Positions 51,001 to 62,000 of a stretch of 64,000 nt of DNA are shown here, piece by piece. A program made the translations under genes and the position numbers. Location: NCBI GenBank assembly GCA_964016885.1, contig OZ024740.1, forward strand, positions 8,328,450 through 8,392,449, read 5' to 3'. Source of the stretch: Eledone cirrhosa (lineage: Eukaryota > Mollusca > Cephalopoda > Octopoda > Eledonidae). The stretch's first letter is position 1, and the number at the start of each line of letters is the position of its first letter. Below the pieces are notes generated by a model, which was not told the origin of the DNA, made no database searches, and saw nothing but the letters and a program-made list of their open reading frames with translations.

Positions 51001-54000
51001 TTGGTATATCTGTTTCGATTGATATATCAGTTTCGAATAGTATGTCAGTTTCTACTGGTATGTCAGTTTCGATTAGTATATCAGTTTCTATTGGTATGTC
51101 AGTTTCGATTGGTATAACAGTTTCGATTTGTATATCAGGTCCTATTGCTATATCAGTTTCTATTGGTATGACAGTTTCAATTGGTATGTAAGTTTCGATT
51201 GATGCATCAGTTTCGATTGGTATGTCAGTTTCGATTGGTATATTAGTTTCGATTGGTATGTCAATTTCAATTAGTATATCAGTTTCTATTGGTATATAAG
51301 TTTCGATTTGTATGTCAGTTTCGATTAGTATATCAGTTTCTATAGGTATGTCAATTTCTATTGGTATATCAGTTTCTATTGGTATATCAGTTTCGATTGA
51401 TATATCAGTTTCGATTAGTATGTCAGTTTCTACTGGTATGTCAGTTTCGATTAGTATATCAGTTTCTATTGGTATGTCAGTTTCTAATGGTATATCAGTT
51501 TCGATTGGTATATCAGTTTTGATTAGTATGTCAGTTTCTATTGGTATGTTAGTTTCGATTAGTATATCAGTTTCTATTGGTATGTCAGTTTCGATCGGTA
51601 TGTCAGTTTCTATTGGTATATCAGTTTCGATTGGTATGTCAGTTTCGATTGGTATGTCAATTTCGATTGGTATATCAGTTTCTATTGGTATGTCAGTTTC
51701 GAGTGGTATGTCAGTTTCTATTGGTATATCAGTTTCGATTGATATATCAGTTTCGATTAGTATGTCAGTTTCTACTGTTATGTCAGTTTCGATTAGTATA
51801 TCAGTTTCTAATGGTATGTCGGTTTCTATTGGTATATCAGATTCGATTGGTATATCACTTTCGATTAGTATGTCAGTTCCGATTGGTATGACAGTTTTGA
51901 TTGGTATATCAGTTTCGATTGGTATGTCAGTTTCGATTGGTATGTCAGTTTCGATTGGTATGTCAGTTTCGATTGGTATGTCAGTTTCGATGTGTATATC
52001 AGTTTCTATTAGTATGTTAGTTTCTATTGGAATATCAGTTTCGATTGGTATATCTGTTTCGATTAGTATTTCAGTTTCTATTTGTATGTTAGTTTCGATT
52101 AGTATATCAGTTTCAATTGGTATGTCAGTTTCGATCGGTATGTCAGTTTCTATTGATATATCAGTTTCGATTGGTATATCAGTTTCGATTGGTATATCAG
52201 TTTCATTGGTATGTCAGTTTCTATTGGTATATCAGTTTCTATTGGTATGTCAGTTTTGATTGGTATATCAGTTTCGATTGGTATGTCAGTTTCGATTGGT
52301 ATGTCAGTTTCGATTGGTATATCAGTTTCGATTGGTATGTCAGTTTCGATTGGTATGTCAATTTCAATTGGTATATCAGTTTCTATTGGTATGTCAGTTT
52401 CGTGTGGTATGTCAGTTTCTATTGGTATATAAGTTTTCGATTGATATATCAGTTTCGATTAGTATGTCAGTTTCATCTGGTATGTCAGTTTCCATTAGTA
52501 TATCAGTTTCTATTGGTATGTCAGTTTTGATTGGTATATCAGTTTCGATTTGTATATCAGTTCCTATTGCTATATCTGTTTCTATTGGTATGTCAGTTTC
52601 AATTGGTATGTCAGTTTCGTTTGGATTGTCAGTTTCGATTGGTTTATCAGTTCCGATTGGTATGTAAGTTTTGATTGGTATGTCAGTTTCGATTGGTATA
52701 TCAGTTTCGATTGGTATATCAATTTCTATTGGTATGTCAGTTTCTAATGGTATATCAGTTTCGATTGGTATATCAGTTTTGATTAGTATGTCAGTTTCTA
52801 TTGGTATGTCAGTTTTGATTGGTATGTCAGTTTCGATTGGTATGTCAGTTTCTATTGATATATCAGTTTCGATAGGTATGTCAGTTTCTATTGGTATATC
52901 AGTTTCTATTGGTATGTCAGTTTTGATTGGTATATCAGTTTCGATTGGTATGTCAGTTTCGATTGGTATGTCAGTTTCGATTGGTATATCAGTTCCGATT
53001 GGTATGTCAGTTTCGATTGGTACGTCAGTTTCGATTGGTATATCAGTTTCGATTGGTATGTCAGTTTCGACTGGTATGTCAATTTCGATTGGTATATCAG
53101 TTTCTATTGGTATGTCAGTTTCGAGTTGTATGTCAGTTTCTATTGGTATATCAGTTTCGATTTGTATATCAGTTCCTATTGCTATATCTGTTTCTATTGG
53201 TATGTCAGTTTCAATTGGTATGTCACTTTCGATTGGATTGTCAGTTTTGATTGGTTTATCAGTTCCGATTGGTATGTAAGTTTTGATTGGTATGTCAGTT
53301 TCGATTGGTATATCAGTTTCGATTGGTATATCAGTTTCTATTGGTATGTCAGGTTCTATTGGTATATCAGTTTCGATTGGTATATCAGCTTCGATTAGTA
53401 TATCAATTTCTATTGGTATGTCAGTTTCGATTACTATATCAGTTTCTATTGGTATGTCAGTTATATTGGTATATCCGCTTCGATTGGTATATCAGTTTCG
53501 ATTAGTATGTCAGTTTCTAATTGTATGTCAGTTTCGATTAGTATATCAGTTTATATTGGTATATCAGTTTCGATTGGTATCTCAGTTTCTATTGTTATAT
53601 CAGTTTCTATTGGTATGTCAGTTTCGATAGGTATGTCAGTTTCTATTGGTATATCAGTTTCGATTGGTATGTAAGTTTCTATTGGTATGTCAGTTTCGAT
53701 TGGTATATCAGTTTCGAATGGTATGTCAGTTTCTATTGTTATATCAGTTTCTATTTGTATGTCAATTAGGATATGTATGTTAGTTTCTATTGGTATATCA
53801 GTTTCGATTTGTATATCAGTTCCTATTGCTATATCTGTTTCTATTGGTATGTCAGTTTCAATTGGTATGTCAGTTTCGTTTGGATTGTCAGTTTCGATTG
53901 GTTTATCAGTTCCGATTGGTATGTAAGTTTTGATTGGTATGTCAGTTTCGATTGGTATATCAGTTTCGATTGGTATATCAGTTTCTATTGGTATGTCAGT

Positions 54001-55811
54001 TTCTAATGGTATATCAGTTTCGATTGGTATATCAGTTTCGATTAGTATGTCAGTTTCTATTGGTATGTTAGTTTCGATTAGTATATCACTTTCTATTGGT
54101 ATGTCAGTTTCGATTGGTATGTCAGTTTCTATTGATATATCAGTTTCGATTGGTATGTCAGTTTCTATTGGTATATCAGTTTCTATTGGTATGTCAGTTT
54201 TGATTGGTATATCAGTTTCGATTGGTATGTCAGTTTCGATTGGTATGTCAGTTTCGATTGGTATATCAGATCCGATTGGTATGTCAGTTTCGATTGGTAC
54301 GTCAGTTTCGATAGCTATATCAGTTTCGATTGGTATGTCAGTTTCGATTGGTATGTCAATTTCGATTGGTATATCAGTTTCTATTGGTATGTCAGTTTCG
54401 AGTGGTATGTCAGTTTCTATTGGTATATCAGTTTCGATTTGTATATCAGTTCCTATTGCTATATCTGTTTCTATTGGTATGTCAGTTTCAATTGGTATGT
54501 CAGTTTCGATTGGATTGTCAGTTTCGATTGGTTTCTCAGTTCCGATTGGTATGTAAGTTTTGATTGGTATGTCAGTTTCGATTGGTATATCAGTTTCGAT
54601 TGGTATATCAGTTTCTATTGGTATGTCAGGTTCTATTGGTATATCAGTTTCGATTGGTATATCAGCTTCGATTAGTATATCAATTTCTATTGGTATGTCA
54701 GTTTCGATTAGTATATCAGTTTCTATTGGTATGTCAGTTTCTATTGGTATATCCGCTTCGATTGGTATATCAGTTTCGATTAGTATGTCAGTTTCTAATT
54801 GTATGTCAGTTTCGATTAGTATATCAGTTTATATTGGTATATCAGTTTCGATTGGTATCTCAGTTTCTATTGTTATATCAGTTTCTATTGTTATGTCAGT
54901 TTCGATAGGTATGTCAGTTTCTATTGGTATATCAGTTTCGATTGGTATGTAAGTTTCTATTGGTATGTCAGTTTCGATTGGTATATCAGTTTCGAATGGT
55001 ATGTCAGTTTCTATTGTTATATCAGTTTCTATTTGTATGTCAATTAGGATAGGTATGTTAGTTTCTATTGGTATATCAGTTTCGATTGGTATGTCAGTTT
55101 CTATTGGTATGTCAGTTTCTATTGGTATATCAGTTTCTATTGGTATGTCAGTTTTGATTGGTATATCAGTTTCGATTGGTATGTCAGTTTCGATTGGTAT
55201 GTCAGTTTCGATTGGTAAATCAGTTCCGATTGGTATGTCAGTTTCGATTGGTATGTCAGTTTCGATTGGTATGTCAGTTTCGATTGGTATATCAATTTCG
55301 ATGTGTATATCAGTTTCTATTAATATGTTAGTTTCTATTGGAATATCAGTTTTGATTGGTATATCTGTTTCGATTAGTATTTTAGTTTCGATTGGTATAT
55401 CAGTTTCTATTGGTATGTCAGTTTCTATTGGTATGTCAGTTTCTATTGGGATATCAGTTTCGATTGGTATATCAGTTTCGATTGATATATCAGTTTCGAA
55501 TAGTATGTCAGTTTCTACTGGTATGTCAGTTTCGATTAGTATATCAGTTTCTATTGGTATGTCAGTTTCGATTGGTATATCAGTTTCGATTTGTATATCA
55601 GTTCCTATTGCTATATCAGTTTCTATTGGTATGTCAGTTTCAATTGGTATGTAAGTTTCGATTGATGTATCAGTTTCGATTGGTATGTTAGTTTTTGATT
55701 GGTATATCAGTTTCGATTGGTATGTCAATTTCAATTAGTATATCAGTTTCTATTGGTATATCAGTTTCGATTTGTATGTCAGTTTCGAATAGTATATCAG
55801 TTTCTATAGGT
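42024..55811 (+). repeat. Heterogeneous satellite domain between the LINEs
   Basis: Same 18-bp family, but higher-order order is looser than at the left. Off-length monomers appear: 17 bp at 44775-44791, 50482-50498, 52191-52207 and 53451-53467; 19 bp at 49148-49166, 49275-49293, 52424-52442 and 55682-55700. A repeated block around 50408-50760 recurs at an offset of 1709 bp (94 x 18 + 17). A distinctive cassette, GATTGGATTGTCAG then GGTTTATCAGTTCCG then GGTATGTAAG, recurs through the domain and is not seen in the left array. I see nothing but satellite in it. Confidence 0.93.
46220..48595 (+). repeat. 1188-bp tandem duplication in the satellite
   Basis: Landmarks at 46230, 46415, 46986 and 47323 recur at 47418, 47603, 48174 and 48511, an offset of 1188 bp (66 monomers). 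Copies diverge after about 47405/48593. Each contains a nested 72-bp (4-monomer) duplication carrying CAGTTTCTAATTGTATG, for example starting at 47201 and 47273. Confidence 0.85.
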
Positions 55812-55814
55812 ATG

Positions 55815-58688
55815 TGGGTGGGAAATGACGATGGGATGGGTGGTGTAGGTATACTATTAGCTGACAAGTGGGTAGATAAAGTAATCTCAGTGTACAGGGT
55901 AAATGCAAGAATCATTAAACTCAGACTAGTCCTGAATAAGACAATTACCACAATAATATCAGCTTACGCACCCCAATCGGGGCTGCCAGACGAACTTAAG
56001 GATAGGTTTTACGAGTCCCTAATACACACTACTGCTCTAACAGACGACAAGGACTTCCTAATCATTGCAGGAGATTTTAACGGACACGTAGGTAAACACT
56101 GCGACGGCTTCAATAGAGTACATGGAGGCCATGGAGTTGGCACAAGGAATGAGGAAGGATTCAGACTTCTAGAATTCTGCGACGCCAATGACATGTCGAT
56201 ATGTAACACAAACTTTAAAAAACCCGACAACCACCTGATCACCTATAGATCAGGGGAGCACTCTAGTCAGTTAGATTTTATCCTCATCAGAGGACGTGAC
56301 AGATGGACGGTCGTAAACACAAAAGCCTTCCCTAGTGAGGAATGTACATCCCAACATAGCTTAGTTGTCAGCGACCTCACGGTCAGAACTAGACGAGCCC
56401 TGAAACAGAGGCCAACCTGGAGAAGAAAGATCTGGAAGCTGAAAGTCCCCTCAACCAGTAACAGATTTAAAGATATTTTACTCAACGCCTACGACAGTAA
56501 AGAAGAACAGATAGAGACATTTAACGTAGAAGAGAACTGGGAGTTCCTAAAAAATAACTTACTAGAGGCGACGGATGAGGTTTGTGGCTGGAGTAAGACC
56601 TCAAGCAGGAGGAGAGTGACTTGGTGGTGGAACAATAAGGTAGATGAAGCAGTCAAGGCCAAGAGACAGGCATGGAAAGAATGGAAGAACGGGGGGAGCA
56701 GGGTACATTACATAGAGACCAAGAGGGAAGCTAGGCGACAAGTATACTTAGCTAGGAGGGAAGCAGAGGATAGAAAATTCAAGCATGTTTTACAACGTGA
56801 GGACCAGAAACAGGAGGTATTCAAGATTGCGAGGCAGTGTGTCAGAGATAGTTGTGATGTCATTGGAGAGAAGTGTATCCGGAATGATAAAGGTGAGCTT
56901 GCCCTCACAAGTGCTGAGAAGAAAGATGCATGGAAGAGTCATTATGATAGATTACTAAATGAGGAGAATGCATGGGAAGAAGAGACCCTACCCCACGTAG
57001 ACCCTATAGAGGGACCAGCAGTACAAGTCAGCGGCAGCGTAGTAAGTAAGGCAATCAGAGATATGAAGATAGGGAAGGCAACCGGTCCATCGGGTATAGC
57101 TGCCGAGATGCTGAAGGCATCTGGGTCTGTAGGTCACACTATAACCACACGTATCGTTAACCAGGTAATACTAGAGGGGGCCATACCAAAAGATTGGTGC
57201 AGTAGCATCATTGTCAACTGCTACAAAGGTAAAGGCGATGCACTAGATAGAGGAAACTATAGAGGTATAAAGTTGATGGACCAGGTCATGAAAGTAACAG
57301 AAAGAGTTATAGCACAGCTGATTAGGGACCGGGTGAATATAGACGAGATGCAATTTGGGTTTGTTCCAGGGAAAGGCACCACTGATGCGCTCTTCCTTGT
57401 GAGGCAATTACAGGAAAAGTACCTAGCTAAAAGTAAGCCACTCTACTTGGCATTTGTCGACCTTGAGAAAGCCTTTGACAGAGTTCCACGTGCAGTAATC
57501 TGGTGGGCTCTTAGAAAACTAGGAGTAGATGAATGGCTTGTGAAAGCGGTACAAGCCATGTATAGGGGAGCAGTCAGCAAAGTTAGGATTGGCAATGAGT
57601 ATAGCGAGGAATTTAGCGTACAGGTTGGGGTCCACCAGGGCTCTGTTCTTAGCCCTCTCCTGTTCATCATAGTCCTGCAGGCAATAACGGAGGAGTTTAA
57701 GACCGGATGCCCATGGGAACTCCTGTATGCTGATGACCTCGCACTCATAGCTGAATCTATGGTAGAACTAGAGAATAAATTCCAAACCTGGAAGCAGGGA
57801 CTAGAGAGAAAGGGCCTCAAAGTCAACATGACAAAGACTAAGGTCCTTATAAGTAGACGAGAAAACAGAACCCAGATCCCCTCAGGGAAATGGCCTTGCT
57901 CAGTATGTAGGAAAGGTGTAGGTAGGAACTCCATTCTTTGCCCCAAATGCAAACAATGGGTACACAAGAGATGTAGCGGGATCTCAGGAAGCTTAATTAA
58001 GAATGTAGGATTCACATGCAGCAGCTGTGCTGAAACAGCAAGCAAACAGCCACAGGAAACAAGTACCACCAATCTCTGGGAGGGCCCTGTAGAAACAGTA
58101 GACAGCTTCTGCTACCTAGGTGACCGAATTAGCAACGGAGGTGGGTGCTCAGAAAGTACAATAACTAGAGTAAGAACGGGATGGAAGAAGTTTAGGGAAC
58201 TACTACCACTGCTAGCTGCAAAAGGCTTCTCCCTCAGAATGAAAGGCAGACTGTATGATGCGTGTATCCGAACAGCGATGTTGCATGGTAGTGAGACCTG
58301 GGCGCTGAAGGTGGAAGACTTACGTAGATTAGAGAGAAACGAAGCCTGCATGCTCCGATGGATGTGTAACAGTAATATACGTGAACGACAAAGCATAAAT
58401 GAATTGAGAGAGAGACTGAGCATAAGAGGAATCAAATGCTGCGTGCAGGAGAGGCGGTTACGCTGGTATGGACATGTGATGCGTATGAAGGATGACAGCT
58501 GCATAAAAAGGTGCAGAGCACTAGAAGTTGATGGAAACCGCGGAGTGGGGAGACCCAAGATGACTTGGGATGAGGTGATAAAAGCCGACCTTACCCAACT
58601 ACACCTCTCAAAGTCAATGACACACGACCGTGACTTCTGGCGTCACGCAGTAATACAGGGTACCCGACCTCCCATGGGTACATGCTGA
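55815..58688 (+). pseudogene. LINE endonuclease-reverse transcriptase, 5' truncated
   Basis: 957 codons of the element's protein with no internal stop or frameshift. About 50 N-terminal residues are missing compared with the other copy, so the first endonuclease motif and the QETRW glutamate are lost and the endonuclease cannot be complete. Still present (numbered from a satellite Met at 55695, where the LINE part starts at residue 41): SAYAP, GDFNGH (D127/N129), SQH, reverse transcriptase AFVDLEKAFD (D589), GVHQGSVLSPLLF, YADD (678-681), the Cys/His cluster from C735 to about 778, and the C-terminal RLRWYGHVMRM region. The satellite upstream is open in the same frame, so 40 satellite residues (ISVSIG type) are fused in frame. 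Probably non-autonomous. Confidence 0.9.
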
Positions 58689-58972
58689 AGCATATAAACA
58701 ATATGCCCCCCCCCCCCCCACCGCAAGGTGGTCGTGGAGGTGCCACGGCAAAAAAGCACCCAGCCCACACTGTAAAGTGGACGTGTAGGCGCCACGAAAA
58801 AGCACCCAGCACTCACTGTAAATGAGGTTGGTGTTAGGAAGGGCATCCAGCTGTAGAAATCAAGCCAGATCAGTTCCTGTATGAGCAAGGCATGGTCAGC
58901 CGACCAGACACTGCCCACAACAGGACAACCCGTCTAACCCATGCTAGCGTGGAAGAACGGACGTAAAACGGT
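58689..58972 (+). other. LINE-2 copy 3' UTR with two stem-loop modules
   Basis: Begins with a 14-C tract (58706-58719). Stem-loop modules start at 58733 and 58782, 49 bp apart, followed by the TTGGTGTTAGGAAGGGC block and a unique end (CATGCTAGCGTGGAAGAACG). 58801-58860 is identical to 6191-6250 of the SINE. Short minus-strand frames here are not genes. Confidence 0.82.
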
Positions 58973-59000
58973 GATAATGATGATGATGATGATGATGATG
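58973..59000 (+). repeat. (GAT)n 3' terminus of the LINE-2 copy
   Basis: GATAATGATGATG... run joined to satellite TCAATTTCTATTGG. Confidence 0.9.
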
Positions 59001-62000
59001 TCAATTTCTATTGGTATATCAGTTTCTATTGGTATATCAGTTTCGATTGATATATCAGTTTCGATTAGTATGTCAGTTTCTACTGGTATGTCAGTTTCGA
59101 TTAGTATATCAGTTTCTATTGGTATGTCAGTTTCTAATGGTATATCAGTTTCGATTGGTATATCAGTTTCGATTAGTATGTCAGTTTCTATTGGTATGTT
59201 AGTTTCGATTAATATATCAGTTTCTATTGGTATGTCAGTTTCGATCGGTATGTCAGTTTCTATTGATATATCAGTTTCGATTGGTATGTCAGTTTCTATT
59301 GGTATATCAGTTTCTATTGCTATGTCAGTTTTGATTGGTATATCAGTTTCGATTGGTATGTCAGTTTCAATTGGTATATCAGTTCCGATTGGTATGTCAG
59401 TTTCGATTGGTATGTCAGTTTCGATTGGTATATCAGTTTCGATTGGTATGTCAGTTTCGATTGGTATGTCAATTTCGATTGGTATATCAGTTTCTATTGG
59501 TATGTCAGTTTCGAGTGGTATGTCAGTTTCTATTGGTATATCAGTTTCGATTTGTATATCAGTTCCTATTGCTATATCTGTTTCTATTGGTATGTCAGTT
59601 TCAATTGGTATGTCAGTTTCGATTGGATTGTCAGTTTCGATTGGTTTATCAGTTCCGATTGGTATGTAAGTTTTGATTGGTATGTCAGTTTCGATTGGTA
59701 TATCAGTTTCGATTGGTATATCAGTTTCTATTGGTATGTCAGTTTCTACTGGTATGTCAGTTTTGATTGGTATATCCGTTTCAATTGGTATGTCAGTTTC
59801 GATTGGTATGTCAGTTTCGATTGGCATATCAGTTCCGATTGGTATGTCAGTTTCGATTGGTATGTCAGTTTCGATTGGTATGTCAGTTTTGATTGGTATG
59901 TCAATTTCGATGTGTATATCAGTTTCTATTAGAATGTTAGTTTCTATTGGAATATCAGTTTCGATTGGTATATCTGTTTCGATTAGTATTTCAGTTTCTA
60001 TTTGTATGTTAGTTTCGATTAGTATATCAGTTTCAATTGGTATGGCAGTTTCGATCGGTATGTCAGTTTCTATTGATATATCAGTTTCGATTGGTATATC
60101 AGTTTCGATTGGTATATCAGTTTCATTGGTATGTCAGTTTCTATTGGTATATCAGTTTCGATTGGTATGTAAGTTTCTATTGGTATGTCAGTTTCGATTG
60201 GTATATCAGTTTCGAATGGTATGTCAGTTTCTATTGTTATATCAGTTTCTATTTGTATGTCAATTAGGATAGGTATGTTAGTTTCTATTGGTATATCAGT
60301 TTCGATTGGTATGTCAGTTTCTATTGGTATGTCAGTTTCTATTGGTATATCAGTTTCTATTGGTATGTCAGTTTTGATTGGTATATCAGTTTCGATTGGT
60401 ATGTCAGTTTCTATTGGTATGTCAGTTTCGATTGGTAAATCAGTTCCGATTGGTATGTCAGTTTCGATTGGTATGTCAGTTTCGATTGGTATGTCAGTTT
60501 CGATTGGTATATCAATTTCGATGTGTATATCAGTTTCTATTAATATGTTAGTTTCTATTGGAATATCAGTTTTGATTGGTATATCTGTTTCGATTAGTAT
60601 TTCAGTTTCGATTGGTATATCAGTTTCTATTGGTATGTCAGTTTCTATTGGTATGTCAGTTTCTATTGGGATATCAGTTTCGATTGGTATATCAGTTTCG
60701 ATTGATATATCAGTTTCGAATAGTATGTCAGTTTCTACTGGTATGTCAGTTTCGATTAGTATATCAGTTTCTATTGGTATGTCAGTTTCGATTGGTATAT
60801 CAGTTTCGATTTGTATATCAGTTCCTATTGCTATATCAGTTTCTATTGGTATGTCAGTTTCAATTGGTATGTAAGTTTCGATTGATGTATCAGTTTCGAT
60901 TGGTATGTCAGTTTTTGATTGGTATATCAGTTTCGATTGGTATGTCAATTTCAATTAGTATATCAGTTTCTATTGGTATATCAGTTTCGATTTGTATGTC
61001 AGTTTCGAATAGTATATCAGTTTCTATAGGTATGTCAATTTCTATTGGTGTATTAGTTTCTATTGGTATATCAGTTTCGATTGATATATCAGTTTCGATT
61101 AGTATGTCAGTTTCTACTGGTATGTCAGTTTCGATTAGTATATCAGTTTCTATTGGTATGTCAGTTTCTAATGGTATATCAGTTTCGATTGGTATATCAG
61201 TTTCGATTAGTATGTCAGTTTCTATTGGTATGTTAGTTTCGATTAGTATATCAGTTTCTATTGGTATGTCAGTTTCGATCGGTATGTCAGTTTCTATTGA
61301 TATATCAGTTTCGATTGGTATGTCAGTTTCTATTGGTATATCAGTTTCTATTGGTATGTCAGTTTTGATTGGTATATCAGTTTAGATTGGTATGTCAGTT
61401 TCGATTGGTATGTCAGTTTCAATTGGTATATCAGTTCCGATTGGTATGTCAGTTTCGATTGGTATGTCAGTTTCGATTGGTATATCAGTTTCGATTGGTA
61501 TGTCAGTTTCGATTGGTATGTCAATTTCGATTGGTATATCAGTTTCTATTGGTATGTCAGTTTCGAGTGGTATGTCAGTTTCTATTGGTATATCAGTTTC
61601 GATTTGTATATCAGTTCCTATTGCTATATCTGTTTCTATTGGTATGTCAGTTTCAATTGGTATGTCAGTTTCGATTGGATTGTCAGTTTCGATTGGTTTA
61701 TCAGTTCCGATTGGTATGTAAGTTTTGATTGGTATGTCAGTTTCGATTGATATATCAGTTTCGATTGGTATATCAGTTTCTATTGGTATGTCAGTTTCTA
61801 CTGGTATGTCAGTTTCGATTGGTATGTCAGTTTCGATTGGCATATCAGTTCCGATTGGTATGTCAGTTTCGATTGGTATGTCAGTTTCGATTGGTATGTC
61901 AGTTTTGATTGGTATGTCAATTTCGATGTGTATATCAGTTTCTATTAGAATGTTAGTTTCTATTGGAATATCAGTTTCGATTAGTATTTCAGTTTCTATT

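Larger units (their letters stand above)
55812..58997 (+). mobile_element. RTE-like LINE, 5' truncated (LINE-2 copy, 3186 bp)
   Basis: Starts inside the endonuclease region (unique sequence from TGGGTGGGAAATGAC at 55815) and ends in (GAT)n at about 59000. The protein differs from the LINE-1 copy at many positions (for example SYRVNARIIKL against VNRVNDRIIKI), so it is a different subfamily rather than a recent sister. The empty site is preserved 5220 bp downstream: TTTCTATAGGTATG at 55801-55814 and TCAATTTCTATTGG at 59001 are contiguous at 61021-61048. The insertion is clean, with at most 3 bp (ATG) of possible target duplication. Confidence 0.92.

Noticed and set aside
55812..58997. LINE-2 length (3186 bp) is a multiple of 18, suggesting a link to the satellite period
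   Set aside because: The other insertions (348, 251 and ~4306 bp) are not multiples of 18, so this is most likely chance.
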